Shown in pieces: positions 43,054 through 53,281 of a stretch of DNA of 64,000 nt (position 1 is the first letter of the stretch; each line of letters starts with the position of its first letter). The notes beneath the pieces were generated by a model. That model made no database searches. It was not told where the DNA came from and saw only the letters and a list, made by a program, of their open reading frames with translations. The position numbers and the translations under genes are program-made. The DNA comes from Winogradskyella sp. J14-2 (lineage in GTDB: Bacteria; Bacteroidota; Bacteroidia; Flavobacteriales; Flavobacteriaceae), in assembly GCF_001971725.1 (NCBI RefSeq), contig NZ_CP019388.1, positions 1,984,001 through 2,048,000 on the forward strand, written 5' to 3'.

Positions 43054-44068
43054 TAAAAAATCCTTGCTTGTTACTGGTGGCGCTGGCTTTATAGGTTCTA
43101 ACTTTATAATCCACACACTAAAAAACAACAAAGAAATTAACATCATAAATTTAGACAAGCTTACCTATGCGGGTGAGCTTTCTAATTTAGAACCAATTGC
43201 AGATAGTAAAAATTACCAATTTGTAAAAGGGGATATCTGTAACGAAAAATTGGTTGAGAGCCTTTTCGAAGAACATAAATTTACAGGTGTAATTCATTTT
43301 GCAGCAGAGTCACACGTTGATAATTCAATACTAAACCCAGATGCCTTTATTAAAACCAATATATATGGTACTTTTAATCTATTAAATATTGCAAAACGAT
43401 ACTGGATGCAAAAACCATTTCTTGCAAAAAAAGGATGCAAAAACAATAGGTTTTTACACATCTCAACCGACGAAGTATATGGCGCACTAGGCAAAAAAGG
43501 GTTGTTTACAGAAGACACACCCTACGCACCAAACAGTCCTTATAGTGCCTCAAAAGCATCATCAGACTTTATAGTAAGAAGTTATTTTCATACCTATGGT
43601 TTAAATGTAGTAACTACCAATTGCAGTAATAACTATGGACCCAAACAACACGATGAAAAGTTAATACCAACTATTATTAGAAAAGCTGTCAACGGAGAAG
43701 ACATACCAATTTATGGCGATGGTAAAAATATTAGAGATTGGCTTTATGTTAAAGATCATTGTGAAGGTATATATTTGGCTTTTAACAAAGGAAAAGCGGG
43801 CGAAACCTATAACATAGGAGGTAGAAATGAAAGAGACAATCTTTATATAGCTCATAAAATATGTGAAATATTAGACGAGGTAAGGCCTAAAAACTCAAAA
43901 TACTCTGATCAAATTACATTTGTAAAGGATAGGCCAGGACATGACTTTAGATATGCAATAAACGCAACTAAAATTGAGAACGAATTAGGCTGGAAAGCAA
44001 ATGAAAATTTTGAAACAGGTATTCTAAAAACCATAAAATGGTACTTAAATAAATACGATAAACCATGA
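43046..44068 (+). CDS. rfbB: dTDP-glucose 4,6-dehydratase
   Basis: Second step of dTDP-L-rhamnose synthesis. 340 residues, extended SDR fold: [14 protein letters not shown] site (about 10-20), [11 protein letters not shown], the active-site STDEVYG, and [11 protein letters not shown] with the Tyr-x3-Lys pair. Order in the locus is B-A-C-D with overlaps of a few bases at each junction, a tightly coupled unit. Confidence 0.95.
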   Translation: MNNKKSLLVTGGAGFIGSNFIIHTLKNNKEINIINLDKLTYAGELSNLEPIADSKNYQFVKGDICNEKLVESLFEEHKFTGVIHFAAESHVDNSILNPDAFIKTNIYGTFNLLNIAKRYWMQKPFLAKKGCKNNRFLHISTDEVYGALGKKGLFTEDTPYAPNSPYSASKASSDFIVRSYFHTYGLNVVTTNCSNNYGPKQHDEKLIPTIIRKAVNGEDIPIYGDGKNIRDWLYVKDHCEGIYLAFNKGKAGETYNIGGRNERDNLYIAHKICEILDEVRPKNSKYSDQITFVKDRPGHDFRYAINATKIENELGWKANENFETGILKTIKWYLNKYDKP

Positions 44069-44934
44069 AAGGAATTATACTAGCTGGTGGGTCGGGCACG
44101 AGATTACATCCTTTAACCTTATCAGTAAGTAAGCAATTAATGCCTGTATATGATAAGCCAATGATTTATTATCCTTTGTCTACGTTAATGTACTCAGGTA
44201 TTAATGAAATTTTAATTATATCAACACCCAAGGACCTACCTCTTTTTAAGGATTTACTAGGAGATGGAAAGAAGTATGGCTGTGAATTTGAATTTGCAGT
44301 ACAGGAATCACCCAATGGTCTGGCGGAGGCTTTTATAATCGGAGAAGAGTTTATTGGAGAAGATAAAGTTGCATTAATTTTAGGAGATAACATTTTTTAT
44401 GGTACTGGATTGTCAGATCTTTTACAGAGAAACAATAATCCAGATGGTGGTATTATTTACGCGTACAGAGTGTACGATCCTGAACGTTACGGTGTTGTAG
44501 ATTTTGATGAAAAAGGACAAGCCATATCTATAGAAGAAAAACCTAAAAAACCAAAATCTAACTTTGCGGTTCCAGGTATTTATTTCTATGATAATGATGT
44601 TGTGGATATCGCAAAAAGCATAAAGCCAAGCCATCGAGGCGAACTAGAAATCACAGATGTAAACAAAGAATATCTTAGAAGAAACAAACTCAGTGTTAGT
44701 ATCTTAGATAGAGGCACCGCTTGGTTAGATACAGGTACTTTTGATTCATTGATGCAGGCATCACAGTTTGTAGAGGTGATAGAGAATAGACAGGGCCTTA
44801 AGATTGGCTCTATTGAAGCGGCAGCCTATGAAATGGGATATATATCAGAAGAGAAGTTTAGGGCCTTAGCAAAGCCGTTAATGAAAAGTGGTTATGGTAA
44901 AAACCTTTTAGATTTAATAAAAAACAAAAAATGA
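44065..44934 (+). CDS. rfbA: Glucose-1-phosphate thymidylyltransferase
   Basis: First step of the dTDP-rhamnose pathway: dTTP plus glucose 1-phosphate to dTDP-glucose. 289 residues; [20 protein letters not shown] (6-25 region) is the nucleotidyltransferase signature, with [27 protein letters not shown] and [11 protein letters not shown] also typical of RfbA/RmlA. It overlaps rfbB and rfbC by 4 bases each. Confidence 0.96.
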   Translation: MKGIILAGGSGTRLHPLTLSVSKQLMPVYDKPMIYYPLSTLMYSGINEILIISTPKDLPLFKDLLGDGKKYGCEFEFAVQESPNGLAEAFIIGEEFIGEDKVALILGDNIFYGTGLSDLLQRNNNPDGGIIYAYRVYDPERYGVVDFDEKGQAISIEEKPKKPKSNFAVPGIYFYDNDVVDIAKSIKPSHRGELEITDVNKEYLRRNKLSVSILDRGTAWLDTGTFDSLMQASQFVEVIENRQGLKIGSIEAAAYEMGYISEEKFRALAKPLMKSGYGKNLLDLIKNKK

Positions 44935-45476
44935 TAGCCACCAAAACAAATCTAAAAGGTTGTTTTATTATTGAGCCTCAAGTATTTCAAGATGATAGGG
45001 GTTATTTTTTTGAAAGTTTTAATCAGCAAACCTTCAATAACTTAATTGGTAAACCCGTTAACTTTGTGCAAGACAATGAATCTTTGTCATCTAGAGGAGT
45101 CATAAGAGGTTTGCATTTTCAAGAAGGTGAGTTTGCCCAAGCAAAGCTTGTTAGAGTCATTAAGGGCTCAGCTTTAGATGTTGCTGTAGATATAAGAAAA
45201 GATTCACCAACTTTTGGCCAACATATAGCCGTTGAGCTAACAGAAGATAACAAAAAACAGTTGTTTGTTCCAAGAGGATTTGCACACGGGTTTTCTGTAT
45301 TGAGCGACACAGCCATCTTTTCATATAAATGTGATAATTTTTACAATAAAAATGCTGAAGCAGGGATTATATACAACGATCAGTCTTTAAACATCGATTG
45401 GAAAATTAAACCTGAAGAAGCGCAACTTTCAGAAAAAGATATTATTTTACCAACCTTAGAAGCGTACTTTAAATGA
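44931..45476 (+). CDS. rfbC: dTDP-4-dehydrorhamnose 3,5-epimerase
   Basis: Cupin-fold epimerase, 181 residues. [29 protein letters not shown] (catalytic His in RGLHFQ), and [26 protein letters not shown] with the conserved Tyr are all present. It makes dTDP-4-keto-L-rhamnose for RfbD. Overlaps both neighbours by 4 bases. Confidence 0.95.
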   Translation: MIATKTNLKGCFIIEPQVFQDDRGYFFESFNQQTFNNLIGKPVNFVQDNESLSSRGVIRGLHFQEGEFAQAKLVRVIKGSALDVAVDIRKDSPTFGQHIAVELTEDNKKQLFVPRGFAHGFSVLSDTAIFSYKCDNFYNKNAEAGIIYNDQSLNIDWKIKPEEAQLSEKDIILPTLEAYFK

Positions 45477-46330
45477 CACCAAGAATATTGGTTACAGGAA
45501 GCAATGGGCAGTTAGGAACATGTATCAAAGATGTTGACGACAATAAATTTGATATTAAATACGTAAGTTCTTCGGATCTCGATATAACAAATAACAAAGA
45601 GGTTGAAAGTTTTTTTGAACAGCAAAAAATAGATTGGTGTATAAATTGTGCTGCTTACACAGCCGTTGATAAAGCAGAGTCTGATTACAACAGCGCTTTT
45701 AATGTTAATGTTTCTGGGGTGAAAAACTTAGCAGAAGCATGTAAAGCGTATAATGTTAAGTTAATACATGTTTCGACGGATTTTGTTTTTGATGGTGAAC
45801 AAAATAAACCATATAAAGAATCTGACCCAACAAACCCTCTTAGTGTTTATGGAGACACTAAATTAAAAGGGGAACAAGAGGTTTCAAAAGCTTTAAAAGA
45901 ATATTTTATTTTAAGAACCTCGTGGTTGTACTCAGAACATGGTGCTAACTTTTTGAAAACGATGCTTCGTCTTTCTAAAGATAAAACTCAACTAGGAGTT
46001 GTTGGTGACCAAATCGGTACGCCTACTTACGCTAAAGATTTAGCTAAAGCAATATTGCTCTTTATAGAAAAGGATATTTCTAACTATGGAATATATCACT
46101 ACAGCAACAATGGAGTTGCGAGTTGGTACGATTTTGCTAAAGCTATTTTTGAGATTCATAAAACTAATATACAACTAAACAATATATCTACGGCTCAATT
46201 TCCAACACCAGCAAAGCGCCCTCGCTTTAGTGTTTTAGATAAAACAAAAATAGAAACAGCACTTAGGCAAAACGTCCCATATTGGAGAGACAGTCTAATA
46301 ACCGCAATGCAAAATATACAAAATGAATAA
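45473..46330 (+). CDS. rfbD: dTDP-4-dehydrorhamnose reductase
   Basis: Last step to dTDP-L-rhamnose. 285 residues; VTGSNGQLGTCI NAD(P) site, CINCAAYTAVDKAE, STDFVFDGEQNKPYKESDPTNPLSVYGDTKLKGE includes the Tyr-x3-Lys pair, and TSWLYSEHGANF follows. It overlaps cysQ by 8 bases, so the rhamnose and sulfate blocks are physically coupled. Confidence 0.95.
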   Translation: MTPRILVTGSNGQLGTCIKDVDDNKFDIKYVSSSDLDITNNKEVESFFEQQKIDWCINCAAYTAVDKAESDYNSAFNVNVSGVKNLAEACKAYNVKLIHVSTDFVFDGEQNKPYKESDPTNPLSVYGDTKLKGEQEVSKALKEYFILRTSWLYSEHGANFLKTMLRLSKDKTQLGVVGDQIGTPTYAKDLAKAILLFIEKDISNYGIYHYSNNGVASWYDFAKAIFEIHKTNIQLNNISTAQFPTPAKRPRFSVLDKTKIETALRQNVPYWRDSLITAMQNIQNE

Positions 46331-47117
46331 ACTACTACAAATAGCTATCAAAGCATCACTAGAAGCAGGAAAAGTAATAATGCAAGTGTATGACACCGCT
46401 TTTGATGTAGAAATAAAAGATGATAAATCACCGTTAACAGAGGCAGACAAGAAAGCCAATGATGTTATAAATTCATTCCTAATTCCAACAGAGATCCCTA
46501 TTATTTCAGAAGAAAACAAACAAACGGACTACAATGTTAGAAAGACTTGGAAAACATGTTGGGTAGTTGATCCTGTAGATGGGACTAAAGAATTTATAAA
46601 AAGAAACGGTGAGTTTACTGTAAATATAGCTTTGGTAAATGATGGAAAACCGGTTTTAGGCGTTATTTATGTGCCAGCAGTAAAAACTATCTATTTTGCC
46701 AATGTAGAGAGCAATAAGGCGTTTAAAGCAAATTTAGATTCTCATAATGTTACAGTGGAAACTATTTTAAAACTAGCAAAACCACTACAACCAAAGAATA
46801 ACAGTTCTAACAAAGTTGAGGTTGTTGGAAGTCGCTCACACATGAACGAAGATACTTTAAACTTTGTTGAGGATTTAAGAAATGAAGGTAAAGAGGTAGA
46901 AATTGTATCAAAGGGAAGCTCATTAAAATTCTGTTTGGTCGCAGAAGGTAATGCCGACGTATATCCACGTTATGCACCAACTATGGAATGGGACACTGCA
47001 GCAGGTCAAGCCATATGTAATGCAGTAGGTATAAAGGTAATCTCCAAAGAAACCAACCAACCACTAATCTATAACAAAGAAAACCTATTAAACAGCTATT
47101 TTTTAGTTAGTAAGTAA
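46323..47117 (+). CDS. cysQ: 3'(2'),5'-bisphosphate nucleotidase
   Basis: Inositol-monophosphatase fold, 264 residues. Metal-site motifs: SPLTEADKKAN, DPVDGTKEFIKRNGEFTVNIAL, and EWDTAAGQAICNA. It hydrolyses PAP, the by-product of PAPS-dependent sulfotransfer, or PAPS itself. Placed first in a sulfate-activation block (cysQ, DUF2061, cysC, cysD, cysN) within a glycan locus. Confidence 0.93.
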   Translation: MNKLLQIAIKASLEAGKVIMQVYDTAFDVEIKDDKSPLTEADKKANDVINSFLIPTEIPIISEENKQTDYNVRKTWKTCWVVDPVDGTKEFIKRNGEFTVNIALVNDGKPVLGVIYVPAVKTIYFANVESNKAFKANLDSHNVTVETILKLAKPLQPKNNSSNKVEVVGSRSHMNEDTLNFVEDLRNEGKEVEIVSKGSSLKFCLVAEGNADVYPRYAPTMEWDTAAGQAICNAVGIKVISKETNQPLIYNKENLLNSYFLVSK

Positions 47118-47540
47118 ATGGCAGACGTATCATATAAGAGACATATAGCCAAAACCATTACTTGGAGACTGGTAGGTACACTAGACACCATACTTTTATC
47201 ATGGTTAGTTACAGGAGACCCTTTAGCAGGTTTAAAAATAGGCTTAGCAGAAATTACAACAAAATCAGTTTTATACTATCTACATGAGCGCGTATGGTAT
47301 AAAATAAACCTCTCAAAAGATGGAATATTACTAGAAAGTAGAAAACGGCACATAGCAAAAACATTTACTTGGCGTTTTATAGGCACATTAGACACCATGA
47401 CTTTGGCGTGGATAATATCAGGAAACCCCTTAGCAGCCATGCAAATAGGGTTTGCAGAAGTAATCACAAAAATGGTGCTTTACTATATTCACGAACGCGC
47501 TTGGTATAAAATTAACTTTGGTATAACAAAAAGAAAATAA
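47118..47540 (+). CDS. Tandem DUF2061 membrane protein
   Basis: A 140-residue protein made of two similar halves (about 1-68 and 73-138): KRHIAKTITWRLVGTLDTILLSWLVTGDPLAG and KRHIAKTFTWRFIGTLDTMTLAWIISGNPLAA, each ending in a YY.HER.WYKIN box. Each half has two hydrophobic segments. DUF2061 has no proven function but is often found next to sulfate-activation genes; here it starts directly after the cysQ stop and precedes cysC by 8 bases. Confidence 0.85.
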   Translation: MADVSYKRHIAKTITWRLVGTLDTILLSWLVTGDPLAGLKIGLAEITTKSVLYYLHERVWYKINLSKDGILLESRKRHIAKTFTWRFIGTLDTMTLAWIISGNPLAAMQIGFAEVITKMVLYYIHERAWYKINFGITKRK

Positions 47541-47548
47541 AGCTTATA

Positions 47549-48151
47549 ATGAAAGACAATATAACACCTCACAATTATCAGATCTCAGTAAGAGATAGAA
47601 GAGAGAGAAACGGCCATAATTCGTTTTTGTTATGGTTTACGGGTCTTTCAGGTTCGGGTAAATCAACTATAGCCAATGTTGTAGAACAAAAACTATTTAA
47701 AGAAGGCATAAAAACATATACCTTAGACGGTGACAACATGAGGAAAGGAATTAATGGTGATTTAACCTTTTCTCCAGAAGATAGAACTGAAAATATCCGT
47801 AGAATTGCAGAGGTGGCTAATTTAATGATAGATGCTGGTTTAGTGATACTTGCAGCTTTTGTGTCACCCTACAAAAAAGACCGAGAGAACATTAGAAGTA
47901 TCGTTAAAGATGTTAACTTTGTTGAAATATTTGTGAATACCAGCGTAGAAGAGTGCGAAAGACGAGACGTAAAAGGACTTTATAAAAAAGCACGCGCTGG
48001 CGAAATAAAAAATATGACAGGAATTTCAGCACCTTATGAAGCACCAGAAAATCCTGATATTGAAATAAGAACAGAAAACGAATCGGTAGAGTCAGCAGCT
48101 CAACGAATCGCAGAATATATAACACCAAAATTAAAACTCAACGATGAGTAA
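47549..48151 (+). CDS. cysC: Adenylylsulfate kinase
   Basis: A 200-residue kinase that phosphorylates APS to PAPS. P-loop GLSGSGKST near 32-40; LDGDNMRKGINGDLTFSPEDRTENIRR is the APS-binding block; FVSPYKKDRENIR and KGLYKKARAGEIKNMTGISAPYE are typical. A separate CysC rather than a CysN-CysC fusion. It overlaps cysD by 8 bases. Confidence 0.95.
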   Translation: MKDNITPHNYQISVRDRRERNGHNSFLLWFTGLSGSGKSTIANVVEQKLFKEGIKTYTLDGDNMRKGINGDLTFSPEDRTENIRRIAEVANLMIDAGLVILAAFVSPYKKDRENIRSIVKDVNFVEIFVNTSVEECERRDVKGLYKKARAGEIKNMTGISAPYEAPENPDIEIRTENESVESAAQRIAEYITPKLKLNDE

Positions 48152-49049
48152 GTACTATTTAAATTATCTAGACGAGTTAGAGAGTGAAGCTATTTTTGTT
48201 TTACGTGAAGTATGGGCACAATTTGAAAATCCGGTAATATTATTCTCTGGAGGAAAAGATTCTATTTTGGTAACACATTTAGCCAAAAAAGCATTTTATC
48301 CAGCGAAAATCCCATTTCCCTTAATGCATGTAGATACAGGGCATAACTTTCCAGAAACTATTGCTTTTAGAGATAATATAATTAAAGAATTAGGAGCACA
48401 ACTAATCGTAGGTTCTGTACAAGAATCTATTGACGAAGGGCGCGTTGCAGAAGAAAAAGGAAAGAACGCTACACGAAACGCACTTCAAATTACCACACTT
48501 CTCGATGCTATCGAAACTAATAAGATAGATTGTGCTATTGGCGGTGGGCGTCGTGACGAAGAAAAAGCAAGAGCCAAAGAGCGCTTCTTTTCTCATAGAG
48601 ATGATTTTGGACAATGGGATCCTAAAAACCAACGACCAGAATTGTGGAATATATTCAACGGAAAGCACTTTGAAGGCGAACACTTTAGAGCATTCCCAAT
48701 AAGTAACTGGACAGAAATGGACGTATGGAACTACATTAAACGCGAGAATATCGCTATTCCATCATTATACTTTGCACATCAACGTGAGGTAGTTTGGAGA
48801 CAAGACTCATGGATTCCAAATTCTGAATTTTTAGTATTAGAAGACCATGAAGAAGTAGTGACAAAAAAAATACGCTTTAGAACGCTAGGCGATATAACTA
48901 TAACAGGTGGTGTAGAATCTGACGCAGATACATTAGAGAAAATTGCTGCTGAAGTTGCTGGTATGCGCAATACAGAGCGAGGAAACAGAAGCGACGATAA
49001 GCGATCAGAATCTGCTATGGAAGACCGTAAGCGTCAAGGGTACTTTTAG
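48144..49049 (+). CDS. cysD: Sulfate adenylyltransferase subunit 2
   Basis: A 301-residue PP-loop ATPase subunit of ATP sulfurylase: LFSGGKDSILVTHLA (about 35-49), MHVDTGHNFPETI, and GGGRRDEEKARAKER match CysD; the C-terminal RGNRSDDKRSESAMEDRKRQGYF is the usual end. It partners with CysN to form APS from sulfate and ATP. Confidence 0.96.
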   Translation: MSKYYLNYLDELESEAIFVLREVWAQFENPVILFSGGKDSILVTHLAKKAFYPAKIPFPLMHVDTGHNFPETIAFRDNIIKELGAQLIVGSVQESIDEGRVAEEKGKNATRNALQITTLLDAIETNKIDCAIGGGRRDEEKARAKERFFSHRDDFGQWDPKNQRPELWNIFNGKHFEGEHFRAFPISNWTEMDVWNYIKRENIAIPSLYFAHQREVVWRQDSWIPNSEFLVLEDHEEVVTKKIRFRTLGDITITGGVESDADTLEKIAAEVAGMRNTERGNRSDDKRSESAMEDRKRQGYF

Positions 49050-49115
49050 TCAAAATCAAATTAAAAAATTAACAGTTATGCTGAAGTCATTTTAGCATTT
49101 CATACAAAAAATAAT

Positions 49116-50369
49116 ATGTTAGACAACAATCAACTATTACGTTTTACAACCGCAGGAAGTGTAGATGATGGAAAAAGTACATTAATAGGGCGTTTGCTAT
49201 ACGATTCTAAATCTATTTTCGAAGACCAACTAGAAGCAATTGAGAATACAAGTAAGAAAAAAGGTCATGACGGCGTAGATTTAGCACTATTTACAGATGG
49301 TTTAAGAGACGAAAGAGAGCAGGGTATCACCATTGATGTCGCATACAGATATTTTACAACGCCAAAGCGTAAATTTATAATTGCAGATACACCAGGGCAT
49401 ATACAATATACGCGCAACATGGTTACTGGAGCATCAACAGCTAATGTAGCGACTATTCTAATTGATGCACGCCATGGCGTAATTGAGCAAACAAAACGCC
49501 ATGCATTTATAGCATCACTATTGCAAATACCGCACATTATTGTTTGTGTAAATAAAATGGATTTGGTTGATTTCTCCGAAGAGGTCTTTAATAATATTGT
49601 ATCAGAATTTGAAGAGATTTCTTCAAAAATGCTTGTTAAGGATGTTCGATTTATACCAATGTCGGCACTATTAGGAGACAATGTTGTAAATAAGTCAGAA
49701 AACATGCCTTGGTACCAAGGCGCACCGATGCTACACACTTTAGAAACGATGCATATTAGTAGTGATATTAATAAAGTAGATGCACGCTTTCCTGTACAAA
49801 CGGTAATAAGGCCACAACGCGACGGGTTCATTGATTATAGAGGTTATGCAGGTCGTGTAGCTAGTGGAATTCTAAGAAAGGGTGATGAGGTTACTGTAAT
49901 GCCATCAGGTTTTACATCAAAAGTAAAAAGTATCAACCTCTTCGATAAAGAGTTGGACGAAGCCTATGCACCAATGTCAGTTTCTATTACTTTAGAGGAC
50001 GATATAGACATTAGTCGAGGAGATATGATAGTACGTTCTAACAACAAGCCAGAACCTTCTCAGGATATTGAAGTGATGTTATGTTGGTTAAATAACAGTC
50101 CAGCAAAACCAAGGGCAAAATACACCATTAAACATACGTCTAATGATCAAAAGGCCATGATAAAAGAGGTGGTATATAAATACGACATTAATACTTTAGA
50201 GCGTAAGAGTGAAGATAGTGATTTAGCGATGAATGATATAGCCAAAGTTAAAATACGCACTACAAAACCCTTAATGATTGATTCTTACCGAGAGAACAGG
50301 GCAACTGGAAGTATTATTCTAGTAGATGATGCCACTAATGAAACGGTTGCTGCAGGAATGATCGTATAA
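49116..50369 (+). CDS. cysN: Sulfate adenylyltransferase subunit 1
   Basis: A 417-residue elongation-factor-like GTPase subunit. G1 GSVDDGKSTLIGRLLYDSK (about 14-32), DTPGHIQYTRNMVTGAS (G3), NKMDLVD (G4), and the beta-barrel domains II and III. It lacks a C-terminal kinase, consistent with the separate cysC. No cysH/APS reductase gene follows; pseB begins 44 bases later. Confidence 0.95.
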   Translation: MLDNNQLLRFTTAGSVDDGKSTLIGRLLYDSKSIFEDQLEAIENTSKKKGHDGVDLALFTDGLRDEREQGITIDVAYRYFTTPKRKFIIADTPGHIQYTRNMVTGASTANVATILIDARHGVIEQTKRHAFIASLLQIPHIIVCVNKMDLVDFSEEVFNNIVSEFEEISSKMLVKDVRFIPMSALLGDNVVNKSENMPWYQGAPMLHTLETMHISSDINKVDARFPVQTVIRPQRDGFIDYRGYAGRVASGILRKGDEVTVMPSGFTSKVKSINLFDKELDEAYAPMSVSITLEDDIDISRGDMIVRSNNKPEPSQDIEVMLCWLNNSPAKPRAKYTIKHTSNDQKAMIKEVVYKYDINTLERKSEDSDLAMNDIAKVKIRTTKPLMIDSYRENRATGSIILVDDATNETVAAGMIV

Positions 50370-50413
50370 TTTATAATAACAAATCACACTTTTACACATA
50401 CCAAAAAGATAAT

Positions 50414-51433
50414 ATGTTTACATTAAAGAATAAATCAATTTTAATAACTGGTGGGACAGGGTCACTAGGTAAAGCACTTACTAACCATATACTCAACAAA
50501 CACCCAGAAGTAAAAAAATTAGTTATATTTTCTCGAGACGAACAGAAACAATTTCAGATGGCTCAAGAGTATCCATCAGACAAATTTCCTCAAATTAGGT
50601 TTTTTATTGGCGATGTTAGAGATAGAGAACGACTAGAGAGAGCTTTTCAGCACATAGATTATGTCATACACGCTGCAGCAATGAAGCACGTTCATATTGC
50701 AGAATATAACCCAGACGAGTGTATTAAAACCAACATTAATGGCGCAGAAAATGTAGTAGATGCCTGCTTTAAAACTAATGTAGAGCGGGTCGTAGCCTTG
50801 TCAACAGATAAAGCGTGTGCACCCATAAACTTGTATGGCGCGACCAAGCTTACATCAGATAAGTTATTCATTGCGGCAAACAACATTAAAGGGCAAAATC
50901 CAATTAAGTTTTCGGTTGTAAGGTATGGCAACGTTATGGGATCTAACGGATCGGTAATCCCTTTCTTTATTAATAAGAAAAAAGAAGAAAATAGGTTGCC
51001 AATTACAGACCCAAACATGACGCGATTTAATATCTCTTTACAAGGAGGTGTAGATATGGTAATGCATGCCTTAGAACACGCTTGGGGAGGCGAATTATTT
51101 GTCCCTAAAATACCATCTTATAAAATCATGGATGTTGCTGAGGCCATTGGACCTCATTGCGAAAAGCCAGTAATTGGTATTAGACCAGGTGAGAAAGTGC
51201 ATGAAGAAATGATAACAGCCTCTGACTCGTTTTATACCTATGATTTAGGAAAATATTATACCATTTTACCAGCAACCCATCAGTGGAGTTTAGACGACTT
51301 TATAGAAACCTTTGATGCAAAAAAAGTACCACAAGGTTTCAGTTACAATTCTGGCGATAATAGTGATTGGGAAACTATAGAAAGTTTAAGAGCTCTAATT
51401 AAAGAACACGTAGACCCAACTTTTGAAGTATAA
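50414..51433 (+). CDS. pseB: UDP-N-acetylglucosamine 4,6-dehydratase (inverting)
   Basis: First enzyme of CMP-pseudaminic acid synthesis. 339 residues, SDR fold: GGTGSLGKALTNHI NADP site, FSRDEQKQFQMAQEYP, AAAMKHVHIAEYNPDECIKTN, and NLYGATKLTSDKLF, all typical of PseB. pseC begins at its last base with a TAATG overlap. Start of a six-gene block. Confidence 0.94.
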   Translation: MFTLKNKSILITGGTGSLGKALTNHILNKHPEVKKLVIFSRDEQKQFQMAQEYPSDKFPQIRFFIGDVRDRERLERAFQHIDYVIHAAAMKHVHIAEYNPDECIKTNINGAENVVDACFKTNVERVVALSTDKACAPINLYGATKLTSDKLFIAANNIKGQNPIKFSVVRYGNVMGSNGSVIPFFINKKKEENRLPITDPNMTRFNISLQGGVDMVMHALEHAWGGELFVPKIPSYKIMDVAEAIGPHCEKPVIGIRPGEKVHEEMITASDSFYTYDLGKYYTILPATHQWSLDDFIETFDAKKVPQGFSYNSGDNSDWETIESLRALIKEHVDPTFEV

Positions 51434-52584
51434 TGAATAAGCCTATCATACCATACGGACGTCAGTATATTGATCAAAACGATATCGATACAGTTATCGA
51501 TACATTAACCGCAGATTTTTTAACACAAGGCCCTAAGGTTATTGAATTTGAAGAAAAATTTGCTAAATACATTGGTAGCAAGTATGCTGTAGCTGTTTCT
51601 AACGCAACAGCAGGGCTTCACATCGCAGTTATGGCTTTAGGATTAAAACCTGGTGAGCGAGTTATAACAACACCAATAACATTTGCAGCATCTGCCAACT
51701 GTGTGAGGTATTGTGGTGGTGAGGTCTGGTTTGCAGACATAGACTCTGACACCTACACGCTGTCTTTAGAAAGCACTAAGAAGCTCATAGAAAGTAAGCC
51801 GAAAGGATTTTTTAAAGGCATTATACCTGTAGATTTTGCAGGCTTACCCGTAAACTTAGAACAATTTAAGGCATTGGCAACTGAGCATGATTTATGGATT
51901 ATTGAAGATGCCTGCCATGCGCCAGGAGGTTATTTTTCAGATACAAAAGGTGTAAAACAAATGTGCGGTAACGGCAAATATGCGGATATTGGGATTTTTT
52001 CGTTTCACCCCGTAAAACATATTGCTTGTGGTGAAGGAGGTATGGTGACTACTAATTCAAAAGATTTGTACGACCGACTATCTCGACTTAGAACACATGG
52101 TATTACAAAGGATAATATGAGCGAAAATCATGGTGGCTGGTATTACGAGATGCAAGAACTTGGATACAACTATAGGTTAACAGATATTCAATCGGCATTG
52201 GGTATTACGCAGTTAGAAAAAAACAATGCAGGTGTTAGAAGAAGGAATGAAATAGCTCAAAATTATAAAAATGCCTTTTATGGTAAAATCAAGTTTCAAA
52301 GTCTCCCAGAAGGAACTTATAATGCCCACCATTTATTTGTTATTGAGGTAGAAAACAGAAAAGCACTCTACGATTATTTAAGAGAAGCAGGTATATACGC
52401 ACAAATACATTATATCCCTGTACATACACTACCGTATTACAAATCTATTGGATACGAAGGTGCTGACCTAGGAAATTCAGAAGCGTATTATTCAAAGTGT
52501 ATTAGTTTGCCCATGTACCCAACCCTAACCGATGAAGAACAATCTTTTGTTATTGAAAAAGTATTAGGGTTTCTTAATGAGTAA
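51433..52584 (+). CDS. pseC: UDP-4-amino-4,6-dideoxy-N-acetyl-beta-L-altrosamine transaminase
   Basis: A 383-residue PLP enzyme of the DegT/DnrJ/EryC1 family. FLTQGPKVIEFEEKFAKYIG opening; PLP lysine in SFHPVKHIACGEGG; EDACHAPGG; and the late AHHLFVIEV. It aminates the PseB product at C4. It overlaps pseF by 8 bases. Confidence 0.93.
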   Translation: MNKPIIPYGRQYIDQNDIDTVIDTLTADFLTQGPKVIEFEEKFAKYIGSKYAVAVSNATAGLHIAVMALGLKPGERVITTPITFAASANCVRYCGGEVWFADIDSDTYTLSLESTKKLIESKPKGFFKGIIPVDFAGLPVNLEQFKALATEHDLWIIEDACHAPGGYFSDTKGVKQMCGNGKYADIGIFSFHPVKHIACGEGGMVTTNSKDLYDRLSRLRTHGITKDNMSENHGGWYYEMQELGYNYRLTDIQSALGITQLEKNNAGVRRRNEIAQNYKNAFYGKIKFQSLPEGTYNAHHLFVIEVENRKALYDYLREAGIYAQIHYIPVHTLPYYKSIGYEGADLGNSEAYYSKCISLPMYPTLTDEEQSFVIEKVLGFLNE

Positions 52585-53281
52585 CTTAGCCATCATACCA
52601 GCACGAGGAGGAAGTAAAAGAATACCAAAAAAGAATATCAAATCTTTTTTAGGAAAGCCCATTATTGCGTATTCTATTGAAGCAGCCTTAAAAAGCAATT
52701 GCTTTGAAGAGGTTATGGTCTCTACAGACGACTCGGAAATTGCTAAAATTGCTGTTCAGTATGGCGCAAAAGTGCCTTTTATAAGAAGCCATGAAAACGC
52801 AAATGATTTTGCGGTTTTAGCAGATGTTATTAGTGAAGTTCTCGAGAGATATGCATCTAATAACAAAAAATTTAAAAACATTTGTTGTCTTCTACCAACA
52901 GCCCCTTTTATAGATTCTGAAAAGCTAAAAGAAGCGTATAGAATTTTTATGGATAAAAAATTTGACAGCATATTTCCAATTCTGGAGTACTCTTTTCCTA
53001 TTCAAAGATCACTTAAAATAGAGGATGGTAAAGTTAAAATGGTCTGGGAAGAACACTTAAAAACAAGATCTCAAGATTTAGAACCTAGATACCATGATTC
53101 TGGACAATTTTACTGGGTAAAGTCGGATAAATTTTTAATTGAAAAAAAATTATTCACTCAAAATACAGGCTCATACATCATTTCACAATTGGAAGCTCAA
53201 GATATTGATACTGAAACCGACTGGAAGTTAGCAGAAATAAAATACAAATTGATGCTTGATGAAAAAAAGAATAATTTTTAG
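52577..53281 (+). CDS. pseF: Pseudaminic acid cytidylyltransferase
   Basis: A 234-residue CMP-sugar synthetase. IPARGGSKRIPKKNIKSFLG is the CTP signature; CCLLPTAPFI, and YHDSGQFYWVKSDKF are typical of PseF/NeuA. It activates pseudaminic acid for transfer. It overlaps pseG. Confidence 0.92.
   Translation: MSNLAIIPARGGSKRIPKKNIKSFLGKPIIAYSIEAALKSNCFEEVMVSTDDSEIAKIAVQYGAKVPFIRSHENANDFAVLADVISEVLERYASNNKKFKNICCLLPTAPFIDSEKLKEAYRIFMDKKFDSIFPILEYSFPIQRSLKIEDGKVKMVWEEHLKTRSQDLEPRYHDSGQFYWVKSDKFLIEKKLFTQNTGSYIISQLEAQDIDTETDWKLAEIKYKLMLDEKKNNF

Noticed and set aside
53256..53258. TTG start for pseG, and likewise TTG starts at 55107 (pseI) and 56164 (GT-like gene)
   Set aside because: In each case an ATG three to 24 bases later gives the normal family N-terminus.
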